Source of the DNA: Lentisphaerae bacterium RIFOXYA12_64_32
GTDB taxonomy: Bacteria; Verrucomicrobiota; Lentisphaeria; Oligosphaerales; YB12-FULL-65-16
Length of the DNA stretch: 40,014 bases
NCBI GenBank assembly: GCA_001803235.1
Contig: MHBL01000120.1
Coordinates: 1 to 40,014 of the forward strand
Direction: 5' to 3'
A program made the position numbers and the translations under genes. A model generated the notes under the pieces. That model ran no database searches. It saw nothing but the letters and a program-made list of their open reading frames with translations, and was not told the origin of the DNA. The stretch's first letter is position 1. Each line of letters starts with the position of its first letter. Below, piece by piece: positions 19,578-26,157 of the stretch.

Positions 19578-19732
19578 CAGGGCTGTTTCAAGATCTGGCG
19601 CCACGTCTCGGAAGGCCACGCCTCCGCGCACACCCGGTAGGGGCGGCCTGTCCTCAGGCCGCCCCCCCCGGCGTGGGGACACGCCGGGAGTACTCGCTGC
19701 ACGCGACGGTCACGAATCTTGAAACAGCCCTG
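19578..19732 (+). mobile_element. 155-bp MITE-like element, copy 3 (complete)
   Basis: Same length as copy 1, opposite orientation, and about nine differences by hand alignment. Left end CAGGGCTGTTTCAAGATC at 19578-19595; right end ATCTTGAAACAGCCCTG at 19716-19732. The 9-bp sequence GAGGTCCCA flanks it on both sides (19569-19577 and 19733-19741), a perfect target-site duplication. Removing the element restores a continuous GAGGTCCCAGGGTGACGC, the start of another dispersed repeat. Confidence 0.9.
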
Positions 19733-19795
19733 GAGGTCCCAGGGTGACGCTGTCGCTCTGCCCTGGGCTGGTATACATTGCCCCTTCAGGGCAAG
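19733..19795. repeat. Dispersed GC-rich repeat of the 'CCCTGGGCTGGTATACATTG' kind
   Basis: CCCAGGG and CCCTGGG form an inverted pair around GACGCTGTCGCTCTG, followed by GGTATACATTG and GCCC-CTTCA-GGGC. Its translation (LSLCPGLVYIAPSG) looks like the spurious short proteins annotated from a dispersed repeat in planctomycete-type genomes. I infer a copy of such a repeat; only one copy is in the window. Confidence 0.4.
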
Positions 19796-19952
19796 TCCAT
19801 GGTCGCCTCGCGGCGGGCCTGATCTTGTCGGTTTCGCTGGCGCTGTTCTCGACACCGAACGCACTTTACATCGCGACGTTGCCGAGAACCTCAGGAGTGT
19901 TGCAGGGACCTGCCCCTCGACACCCGACACCTGAACCATCTCTCCCTCTCCC

Positions 19953-20687
19953 TCACATGGGCACGATCTCCTGGACCAGCGGCTGAATGACCAGGTCCGG
20001 GACCGCCAGGTGGTCGGGGACGGTACACACTTTCACCACAATGTCGCCGAGTTCCAGCGGCTGGATGCACTTGCTGCGAATCTCTGGCGACGCGGTTGGG
20101 CTCTTCGCCAAATGCGCGGCGTCGGCAAACTCGGTTGCGCCCCAGGACGGCGTGATCGTCGTGACCCGGACGCCGTGCGGCCGCAATTCGGCGTACAGGC
20201 TGTGCGAGAACTTGTTCAATCCGGCCTTGGCTGCCGTGTAGGTGCCCCAGCCCGGCCAGGCGTATAGCGCACAGACGCTGGAGATATTGACGATGGTTCC
20301 CGACTTCTGCTTCGTCATGATCGCCGCGGCGCGCCGGCAGCCGAGCAGCACACCGGTCAGGTTGATGGCAATGACGCCGGCGATCTCGTCGTCGGTCTGC
20401 TCGGCCAGCGGTGCGATGTGTCCTCCCCCCCCCGCATTGTTCACCAGAATGTCCAACCGCCCCCGTGCCGTCACCACCGCACTGATGACCCGGTCCCAGT
20501 CCGCACCGCTGGTCACGTCGGCCCGGACCGCGTGCACGCCAAGCCGCGCCGCCGTCGCGTTCAGCGCCTTCTCGTCACGCCCGGTGATCCACACTTCGGC
20601 GCCCTGCCGCTTCAGCGCCTCGGCGATCCCTGCGCCATACCCTTTGCTGCCACCGGTCACGATGGCGGTTGCTTTGACCAGTTCCAT
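19953..20687 (-). CDS. Short-chain dehydrogenase/reductase (SDR)
   Basis: A 244-residue NAD(P)-dependent oxidoreductase of the classical SDR type. The cofactor motif TGGSKGYGAG lies at residues 12-21, NNAG follows strand 4, and the catalytic residues are Ser in NISSVCALY and Tyr/Lys in YTAAKAG. Similarity is to the 3-ketoacyl-ACP reductase/glucose dehydrogenase group; the substrate cannot be predicted. The ATG at 20687 is preceded by AGGAGG, which decides it over the upstream in-frame ATG codons. It lies 81 bases downstream of the IclR gene on the same strand, so the two probably form one transcription unit, with the SDR a likely IclR target. Confidence 0.92.
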   Translation of the reverse strand: MELVKATAIVTGGSKGYGAGIAEALKRQGAEVWITGRDEKALNATAARLGVHAVRADVTSGADWDRVISAVVTARGRLDILVNNAGGGGHIAPLAEQTDDEIAGVIAINLTGVLLGCRRAAAIMTKQKSGTIVNISSVCALYAWPGWGTYTAAKAGLNKFSHSLYAELRPHGVRVTTITPSWGATEFADAAHLAKSPTASPEIRSKCIQPLELGDIVVKVCTVPDHLAVPDLVIQPLVQEIVPM

Positions 20688-20768
20688 TGCTGCTTCCTCC
20701 TCTTGGATAGTGGGACGTATAGGACACATACGACGTATAGGACACATGTGCTCGCCGCTGCTCGCGGG

Positions 20769-21557
20769 TCAGCGGAACCGGCCTGAGATGCGCCGGGCGT
20801 GCTCGGCGACGATCCTGCCAAGTCCCGCCAGTGCGGAGTCCGCAAGGCGTGACGCGGGGCCGCCGATCCAGATGGCCGCCAAGGGATAGCCGCGGTGGTC
20901 GAGCACAGCCGCGGCGACACACCGGATGTCCTCCAGTTCCTCGCCCCGGTCCACCGCATACCCGAGTTCACGGACGCGGGCCAGCTCCGCGTGCATGGCC
21001 GCGGGGCCGACGATCGTGCGGCGATTGAAGCGCGTGTACTCCAGTGACCGTACCAAGTCCCCGCGCTCCGACTCCGGCAGGACGGCCAGCAGCGCCTTGC
21101 CCGGCGCGGCGGTGTGCAACGGAAAACGATGCCCGATCTGCACCAGCACCTTCACCGCCGACGGCGACGGGACCTGTTCCAGCACTACGCCTTCCCGGCC
21201 CGCCAGCACAGCGATCAGCGCCGTCTCGCCGGTCGCGTCCCGCAGATGCCTCAACACGTCCATCGACTTCTCGATCAGCCCCCGCTCGTCGATCGCAGCA
21301 TAGCCCAGCGAGAGCATCTTGCGGCTCAATCGGTAGACGCTGCCGTCTCCGTCGCGGTGGAGATAGCCCAGGTCGGTTAACGTCACCAGCATGCGAAACA
21401 CGCTCGGCTTGGGCAAGTGCAATTGCGCCGCGATCTCGACGGGCGAGGCGCCGTCCGGACGCCCGGCCAGGAACTCGAGGATCTGCATGCCGCGCGCCAG
21501 CGCCGGGACCTGGTATCGTCCCGCCGTCGCTTTCCGTTCGTTCCGCTCCGCTCGCAC
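20769..21557 (-). CDS. IclR-family transcriptional regulator
   Basis: A 262-residue DNA-binding protein. The N-terminal winged helix-turn-helix (residues about 18-80) reads GMQILEFLAGRPDGASPVEI, LHLPKPSVFRMLVTLTDLGY, and the C-terminal effector domain contains TALIAVLAGREGVVLEQV and RFPLHTAAPGKALLA, typical of IclR. The family senses small aromatic or sugar-derived acids and often represses a neighbouring catabolic gene, here probably the SDR. The start is a GTG at 21557, with GGAGG about nine bases upstream. An AT-rich sequence with GTTT/AAAC arms (21581-21595) just upstream stands out from the GC-rich surroundings and could be the operator. Confidence 0.92.
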   Translation of the reverse strand: MRAERNERKATAGRYQVPALARGMQILEFLAGRPDGASPVEIAAQLHLPKPSVFRMLVTLTDLGYLHRDGDGSVYRLSRKMLSLGYAAIDERGLIEKSMDVLRHLRDATGETALIAVLAGREGVVLEQVPSPSAVKVLVQIGHRFPLHTAAPGKALLAVLPESERGDLVRSLEYTRFNRRTIVGPAAMHAELARVRELGYAVDRGEELEDIRCVAAAVLDHRGYPLAAIWIGGPASRLADSALAGLGRIVAEHARRISGRFR

Positions 21558-21580
21558 GTAGTGTCGCCTCCGGCAGCCTT

Positions 21581-21595
21581 GTTTTACTAATAAAC
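21581..21595. promoter_or_regulatory. AT-rich possible IclR operator or promoter element
   Basis: GTTTTACTAATAAAC has four-base complementary ends and is one of the few AT-rich stretches here. Its place just before the iclR start suggests autoregulation. The symmetry is weak. Confidence 0.25.
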
Positions 21596-21921
21596 TATCA
21601 TCTCACTTCTGAAATTCAAGGGCCGGGCGACGGACGGTGCGACGGGCCGTGGCGCGGGACGCAGATCCCAGCCGTCGTCGTTTCCTGACTACGGCTGGCA
21701 AGCTGTCCCGGACCGAGGCCCTCGGCCGGGGATCCGCCTGCGCCCGGACGGCTCCGGCGGACAAGCCCGGCCGAGGTACCCCACTTCGGCGCGGGACGCA
21801 CCGAGCCACCGCGAACTCGACCGCAGCACCGCGCAAACTTCGTCCGTCGGCCTTGCTCAGCCCTCGCCTCGTGCTACCTTTCGCAAAGGCTTCTATTCGG
21901 TTGGATTCGGAGTAACACAGC
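21596..21921. other. Intergenic, no gene seen
   Basis: Between divergent iclR and the photolyase-like gene. It contains a short inverted pair CAGCCGT/ACGGCTG (about 21669 and 21690) and GC-rich low-complexity DNA. A possible promoter TTGCTC-16-TACCTT at 21853-21880 would serve the downstream gene. Confidence 0.35.
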
Positions 21922-23232
21922 ATGTATCCCATCGATCCGCCTGCGGTGTATGCCCATGAGAGCGTGATGGCTGACCCGCGCTATCGCCGTCGCGTCGAGG
22001 GCGTCCTGGCCGCCCTGCCGCGCGTCATGACGCCGATCGTCTACAAGGACGAGGAACTGCCGACACTGATCCGCGACCACGGCCTGTTCACCAACCGCCG
22101 CACCATGGGAACAATGGCCGACGTCCGCGACCCGATTCTGCTGTTCAACACATTCCGGTTCGACGGCGACTTCGAGGCGCGCCGCCAGCGGCTCGAGGCG
22201 CTGGGTTACGATCCGAAATGGGGTCACCAGCGCGACCTGTTTGGCGCGGCGGCCTTCCATTGGGCGAACTACAATCTGGACGGCGACCCGGCCCGCAAAG
22301 ACAAAGTTTGCCGGCCCTGCTGGCGGATCCACCTGCAGCAAGGCTGCCTGCACCGCTGCAAGTACTGCGGTCTGGGCGGACTGCTGATCTCCATGGTCAA
22401 TGTCGAGGAATACTGCCAACACCTCGGGCGCCTCATTGAGCGCCATCCCTGGCAACTGACGTATCTGCTCGACGACGACGCCGACCCGCCCTGCCTCGAA
22501 CCGGAGCAAGGCGTGCTCGGCCCACTGATCGAGTACTTCGGCACGCTCAAGGACCGCTATCTCATCATTCACACCAAGACGTGGAACACCGAGTGGTTGC
22601 GGGGGCTGAAGCACAACGGCAACACCATCCTGGTCTGGAGCATCAGCGGCGCGACGCAGAGCGGTCTGATTGAACCGCGCACCGGCACCACGGAGCAGCG
22701 CGTCGAGGCGGCGCGGGTGGCGCAGGAGGCCGGCTACCAGATCCGGTACAAGTTCAAACCCATCATTCCGGTGCAAGGCTGGCGCGATGATGCGACCGAG
22801 GCCGTGCGCCTCGTGTTCGAGAAGACACGACCGGACGTCATCAGCCTCTGTTGCTTCATGTGGATGGACGTCGACGACATGAAACGCCGGTTGCCACTCG
22901 AGTTGCTCGACGCCGAATGCCTGCAGGCCGCCGAAGCGGCGCGCGAGGAAGTGGCCGAGACCCGCGCCAAGCCCTTCCCGCCCCGGACACGGGCCATGAT
23001 CTACCGCCACTACCTGGACGAGATCCGCAAGCGCGCGCCGGACATCCCGGTCTCGCTGTCGACGGAGAATTTCGCCATGTGGCGGCGCATGGCCAAGGAA
23101 CTGGGGACAAAACCAACCCGGTACGTTTGCGGTTGCGGTCCCCAGAGCGTGCCCGGTGCGACGACGCTGACCTGCCACCCGTTCAAGATCGCCGTCCGCA
23201 ACGACAACGGCGAGATTCCGGGCACCTACTGA
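21922..23232 (+). CDS. Spore photoproduct lyase-like radical SAM protein
   Basis: A 436-residue protein with the radical SAM cysteine triad C-x3-C-x2-C (Cys-142, Cys-146, Cys-149 in GCLHRCKYCG), which holds the 4Fe-4S cluster that cleaves S-adenosylmethionine. The following HTKTWNTEWL, LVWSISGATQSG, RVEAARVAQEAGYQIRYKF and KPIIPVQGW resemble spore photoproduct lyase, which repairs UV thymine dimers in spores. The SPL-like family is wider than spore formers, and a repair role here is only a possibility. The C-terminal CGCGPQSVPG adds two more Cys. The ATG at 21922 follows GGAG (21909-21912). Full length and intact. Confidence 0.8.
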   Translation: MYPIDPPAVYAHESVMADPRYRRRVEGVLAALPRVMTPIVYKDEELPTLIRDHGLFTNRRTMGTMADVRDPILLFNTFRFDGDFEARRQRLEALGYDPKWGHQRDLFGAAAFHWANYNLDGDPARKDKVCRPCWRIHLQQGCLHRCKYCGLGGLLISMVNVEEYCQHLGRLIERHPWQLTYLLDDDADPPCLEPEQGVLGPLIEYFGTLKDRYLIIHTKTWNTEWLRGLKHNGNTILVWSISGATQSGLIEPRTGTTEQRVEAARVAQEAGYQIRYKFKPIIPVQGWRDDATEAVRLVFEKTRPDVISLCCFMWMDVDDMKRRLPLELLDAECLQAAEAAREEVAETRAKPFPPRTRAMIYRHYLDEIRKRAPDIPVSLSTENFAMWRRMAKELGTKPTRYVCGCGPQSVPGATTLTCHPFKIAVRNDNGEIPGTY

Positions 23233-23450
23233 TTCACGTTTTTCATTTGCGATCGTTGATTTTGGACTTTGCCGCACAACGTGTTGCATCACCGGCAGCA
23301 CGGCAAGTCGAGGTTGTTGACCAAACTCCTTCTCTGCAGCAAGGACACAGTGTGAGTGCGCATCGTCCGGCAACTCCGCAATCTGGAGTCTGAAATGCGA
23401 AGTGTGAGTGCTAAGGCGCTATGGCGGGGGCTGCCCGCAACCCAAGCGGT

Positions 23451-23475
23451 CAACGGTCAGAGGTCAGAGGCCAAC
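23451..23475. repeat. Degenerate short-period array
   Basis: GTCAACGGTCAGAGGTCAGA followed by GGCCAAC: units of about seven bases directly upstream of the thioredoxin-like gene. Related 7-mer runs occur at 23378-23396 and at many other intergenic sites. Confidence 0.55.
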
Positions 23476-23495
23476 AACCAGCGTGGAGGTGCAGC

Positions 23496-24365
23496 ATGAA
23501 CAGCAGATGGTGGAAGGTCGGGGTCGGTCTGCTCGCGTTAGTCCTCGCGGGGTACGGATCGCGGACTGTGTCTGGGGAGGTGGCGACAGAGGGGGCTGTG
23601 CCGGGCGAATGGACCATGGACCTGGACGCGGCGCAGAAGCTCGGGGCCGAAGAGAAGCTGCCGATGTTTCTGTGTTTCACCGGGTCGGACTGGTGCGGTT
23701 GGTGCAAGTTGATGGACAAGTCGGTGTTCTCGCAACCGGAGTGGCAGGAATACACGAAAGAAAACCTGGTTCTGGTCTGGATCGACTTTCCCAAGGATGC
23801 CTCGCTGGTGCCCGAGAAGTACGTGGCGCGGAACCAGGAACTGCAGAAGAAGTTTGGCGTCGAGGGATATCCGACCTATGTCGTGCTCGATGACAACGGC
23901 GCGACGGAACTGGGGCGTCTGCGTGCGGCACGGGACAAGACCGCCAAGTCGTTCATTGCGGACCTCGCGGCGCTGTTGCGCAATCGCGAGCCTGAGCAGG
24001 CGAAATTCGCGGCCAAGTTGCCGGCGGAGAAAGCGGACGCCTTCCGGAAACTGGTGGCGGACCTCAAACAAACAAAGTCGGAGCGCCAAGCGGCAGAGCA
24101 GAAGTTGGACGCCTGCGACAAGCGCATCGAGGATCTGCAACGCCAGGTTGACCAGGCCTACCGTGAAGCTCGCGCGGCAGAACTGGGTCCGGAACGCGGC
24201 CCGCAGTTCCTGAAACTCTCGGCCGATCTGGCCAAGGCCAATGCGGAGATGGAAACATGGCTGGACACGCGACCGGCACGGAATCCGGAGAACGAAGCAA
24301 AGATCAAGGCATTCCGGGAGAAGATCGCGGACCTGGAGAAACAGCTCGAAGCGTTTGCGCCTTGA
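23496..24365 (+). CDS. Exported thioredoxin-like protein with C-terminal coiled coil
   Basis: A 289-residue protein. Residues 1-27 are a signal peptide. A thioredoxin fold follows, with the redox pair Cys-67 and Cys-70 in SDWCGWCKLMDKSVF and the cis-Pro loop VEGYPTYVVLDDNG. From about residue 170 to the end the sequence is highly charged and helical (KQTKSERQAAEQKLDACDKR, then EKIADLEKQLEAFAP), a predicted coiled coil. It probably acts in the periplasm as a disulphide reductase or isomerase, with the coiled coil giving oligomerisation or partner binding. The ATG at 23496 has GGAGGT at 23485-23490, which decides the start. A hairpin right after the stop probably ends the transcript. Confidence 0.87.
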   Translation: MNSRWWKVGVGLLALVLAGYGSRTVSGEVATEGAVPGEWTMDLDAAQKLGAEEKLPMFLCFTGSDWCGWCKLMDKSVFSQPEWQEYTKENLVLVWIDFPKDASLVPEKYVARNQELQKKFGVEGYPTYVVLDDNGATELGRLRAARDKTAKSFIADLAALLRNREPEQAKFAAKLPAEKADAFRKLVADLKQTKSERQAAEQKLDACDKRIEDLQRQVDQAYREARAAELGPERGPQFLKLSADLAKANAEMETWLDTRPARNPENEAKIKAFREKIADLEKQLEAFAP

Positions 24366-24366
24366 A

Positions 24367-24394
24367 GGGCTCCTGCAGAAAACAGCAGGAGCCC
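24367..24394 (+). terminator. Terminator-like hairpin after the thioredoxin-like gene
   Basis: Perfect 10-bp stem GGGCTCCTGC (24367-24376), 8-base loop AGAAAACA, and stem GCAGGAGCCC (24385-24394), starting one base after the stop codon. No long T-run follows (GGTTTC). Confidence 0.6.
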
Positions 24395-24397
24395 GGT

Positions 24398-24472
24398 TTC
24401 AGTGTTCGGTGTTCAGGAATGCGTAACCTGTTCAACATCAGAGTATTTCTTCCTGAGACCTGAACACTCATC
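24398..24472. repeat. Degenerate 'CCTGAACACT' repeats in inverted orientation
   Basis: TTCAGTGTTCGGTGTTCAGG at 24398-24417 and the related reverse CCTGAGACCTGAACACTC at 24452-24469 face each other between two convergent genes. Confidence 0.5.
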
Positions 24473-24489
24473 CCGAAAGGCGGATGGCG

Positions 24490-24936
24490 TCAAGAGACTC
24501 CCCGGAGTTTCTCCAAACCCCGGATCAGGTTCGCCCGCCGTTTAGTCGGGTCCTCTTTGGGATGAGTGCAGACGTGCTCAATGCCGTCAATGTGCGCCCG
24601 AACGATACCCAAGTACTCACGAAACGTCATCACCTGCCCGTCCGTCATACCGAAATACGCGAACAACTGCCGGTCCAGGCCGTCGTTGTAGTCTTGTTTC
24701 GAGACGGGCGGGGCAAGCTGACTGAGCACATCGGCACACTTCCCGTCATGCAGATGGCGGCATGGCGCGCAGATGTCATCCGCACCGACGAGGAAACGAA
24801 TGCGGACGTCCAGGTCTGCGAGCACGGTTGCGGCGACCGTATGGACGGCGTGGCCGTAGTCATGCGGCCGGAACGGTGTGCCGCCCCCGTGGTGGGTCAC
24901 AATGTCCAGCAGATGATGTGGGCGCAGTGTCAGCAT
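24490..24936 (-). CDS. DUF1284 domain protein
   Basis: A 148-residue protein beginning MLTLRPHHLLDIVTHHGGG, the RPHHLLD start of the DUF1284 family, with a CAPC (CxxC) and a later GKC that may bind a metal together with the His pair. Function is unknown for the family; an iron-sulphur or zinc protein has been suggested by its conserved Cys/His pattern, which is an inference. The start at 24936 has no strong ribosome binding site. It lies downstream of the cyclase-like gene on the same strand after about 146 bases containing a short-period repeat. Length is normal for the family. Confidence 0.75.
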   Translation of the reverse strand: MLTLRPHHLLDIVTHHGGGTPFRPHDYGHAVHTVAATVLADLDVRIRFLVGADDICAPCRHLHDGKCADVLSQLAPPVSKQDYNDGLDRQLFAYFGMTDGQVMTFREYLGIVRAHIDGIEHVCTHPKEDPTKRRANLIRGLEKLRGVS

Positions 24937-25046
24937 AGAGTGGGGCCTTTCCGCAGGACGCGGGGGAAGGTTTCAGGGTGGCGCGCACAGAGTAAGGGGA
25001 AAGGCCGGCCGGCAACGAATCCCTGGCGCCCCCGGACTCCCACGTC

Positions 25047-25076
25047 TTTCACCTGACACCTGAACACTGAAACCCC
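25047..25076. repeat. Short-period array 'CACCTGACACCTGAACACTG'
   Basis: Three to four degenerate 7-8-base units between the cyclase-like and DUF1284 genes. Same family of motifs as at 11361-11380 and 24398-24472. Confidence 0.5.
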
Positions 25077-25082
25077 TTACCC

Positions 25083-25622
25083 TCACGCCCGATGCCGTTC
25101 CTCGACCGGGATGTAGGTGACGGGCGGGGTGTGGCGTTTGAACGCCTTCCGCGTCTCCCTCTGCAGCTTGCGAAAGACCTCTGGCGTGATGGCCAGGCCA
25201 TTTGAGTTCAGGAGTGCCGCGGTGTGCACCGTCTGGCCGAACACGTCGAAGCGCTTCTCCGTGCGGCTGCCGATCTTCCCGCAGATGACCGGTCCGAAGT
25301 GTGCCTTGATCACATGCCGGCAGGGCGAACCGCGCCGTTCCAGCCAGTGATCGCCGGACTCCTTGAGGTCTTTCAAGCCGAGCACGCCGCGGTCCACCAT
25401 TTCTTCGGGCCAGACCGCCAGTCCGGCGTCGCCCATGAACTTGACGACCGTGCCGCCCGACTGCTGCACACAGGCGCCGACCAACTCGTAATAATCAGAG
25501 ACAAAACCGAAGAGTTCCCGGTCGTCCACCGTTCGTGAAAAGCGGGCAAATTGCGTCAGATCGAAAAAAGCGACGAGCAAGTTGCGTTCGGTGGGGGACG
25601 TGACGTGGGCAAGCGAGTTCAC
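25083..25622 (-). CDS. Single-domain class III nucleotidyl cyclase-like protein, probably inactive
   Basis: A 179-residue protein that is almost only a class III adenylate/guanylate cyclase homology domain. The two metal-binding Asp residues are present (AFFDLTQF and KFMGDAGLAV), as are GPVICGKIGS and FDVFGQTV. However, the segment that should read vN-x-AaRL reads VHTAALL: the transition-state Asn is His and the Arg is Leu. Catalysis is therefore doubtful, and it may be a pseudo-cyclase or nucleotide sensor. The start chosen is the GTG at 25622, because GAGGAGG lies nine bases upstream; an ATG at 25649 lacks such a site. No sensor or receiver domain is attached. Confidence 0.75.
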   Translation of the reverse strand: MNSLAHVTSPTERNLLVAFFDLTQFARFSRTVDDRELFGFVSDYYELVGACVQQSGGTVVKFMGDAGLAVWPEEMVDRGVLGLKDLKESGDHWLERRGSPCRHVIKAHFGPVICGKIGSRTEKRFDVFGQTVHTAALLNSNGLAITPEVFRKLQRETRKAFKRHTPPVTYIPVEERHRA

Positions 25623-25631
25623 AAGGCCAAT

Positions 25632-25638
25632 CCTCCTC
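25632..25638 (-). promoter_or_regulatory. Strong ribosome binding site deciding the cyclase-like start
   Basis: On the minus strand GAGGAGG, nine bases before the GTG at 25622-25620. Confidence 0.6.
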
Positions 25639-25935
25639 TGCGTTGGCATCGTTTTGTCGACGGCCCGTGCGTCCGTCTGTGGGGGAGGCAAGAATCGCCG
25701 GCCCATGTGTCCGGCAGTTCCTGTTCCTATTTTACACCTCGCCGCGTAACATGACAAGCCCGACGCGCGCGTCGGAGGTGAAGCGTCAGTGTAAGGTGGG
25801 CGCCGGGCCTCCTGACACGGCGCGACGCAGCGACGCGACCGAACCAGGCCAAGCCGGGAGACCTGGCCTCCACCTCGGACTGACGCGAATGCCCCCCAAC
25901 TTAAGGGCCACCACACTCGGGGCGAGGGCTGAGGG

Positions 25936-26026
25936 ATGAAACCTGAAACCTGAAGTGGATACAGATGCGCCGTATGGTGTTCCGGCCTCTGGACCTCAGC
26001 TTTCAGCTTTCAGCCCTCAACCCTAA
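25936..26026. repeat. Short-period arrays before the fucosidase gene
   Basis: GATGAAACCTGAAACCTGAA (25936-25955) and CAGCTTTCAGCTTTCAGCCC (25996-26017) are runs of a roughly 7-base unit. CCAACTTAAGG at 25894 and CCCTAAGTTGG at 26020 form an inverted pair enclosing them. Confidence 0.55.
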
Positions 26027-26092
26027 GTTGGGTGTCATTGGGACTGACGCATCACCGTCAGAGTGATGCGCCGGTGGCGGGTGCGGGCAGCC

Positions 26093-26121
26093 TTGACTTG
26101 GCTGGGGGGGGTGCCTATCTT
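26093..26121 (+). promoter_or_regulatory. Candidate promoter of the GH95 gene
   Basis: TTGACT (26093-26098), a 17-base spacer and TATCTT (26116-26121), 36 bases before the GTG start. The spacer includes a run of eight G. Confidence 0.5.
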
Positions 26122-26157
26122 GGACATAGGCCAATGAACCGGATAAGGAGTCCGTGT

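Noticed and set aside
19744..19986. Small secreted protein beginning MTLSLCPGLVYIAPSG
   Set aside because: The translation comes from a dispersed GC-rich repeat and then runs antisense into the SDR gene; no ribosome binding site.
21874..23373. 499-codon minus-strand open frame opposite the radical SAM gene
   Set aside because: Antisense shadow; no ribosome binding site or recognisable domain.
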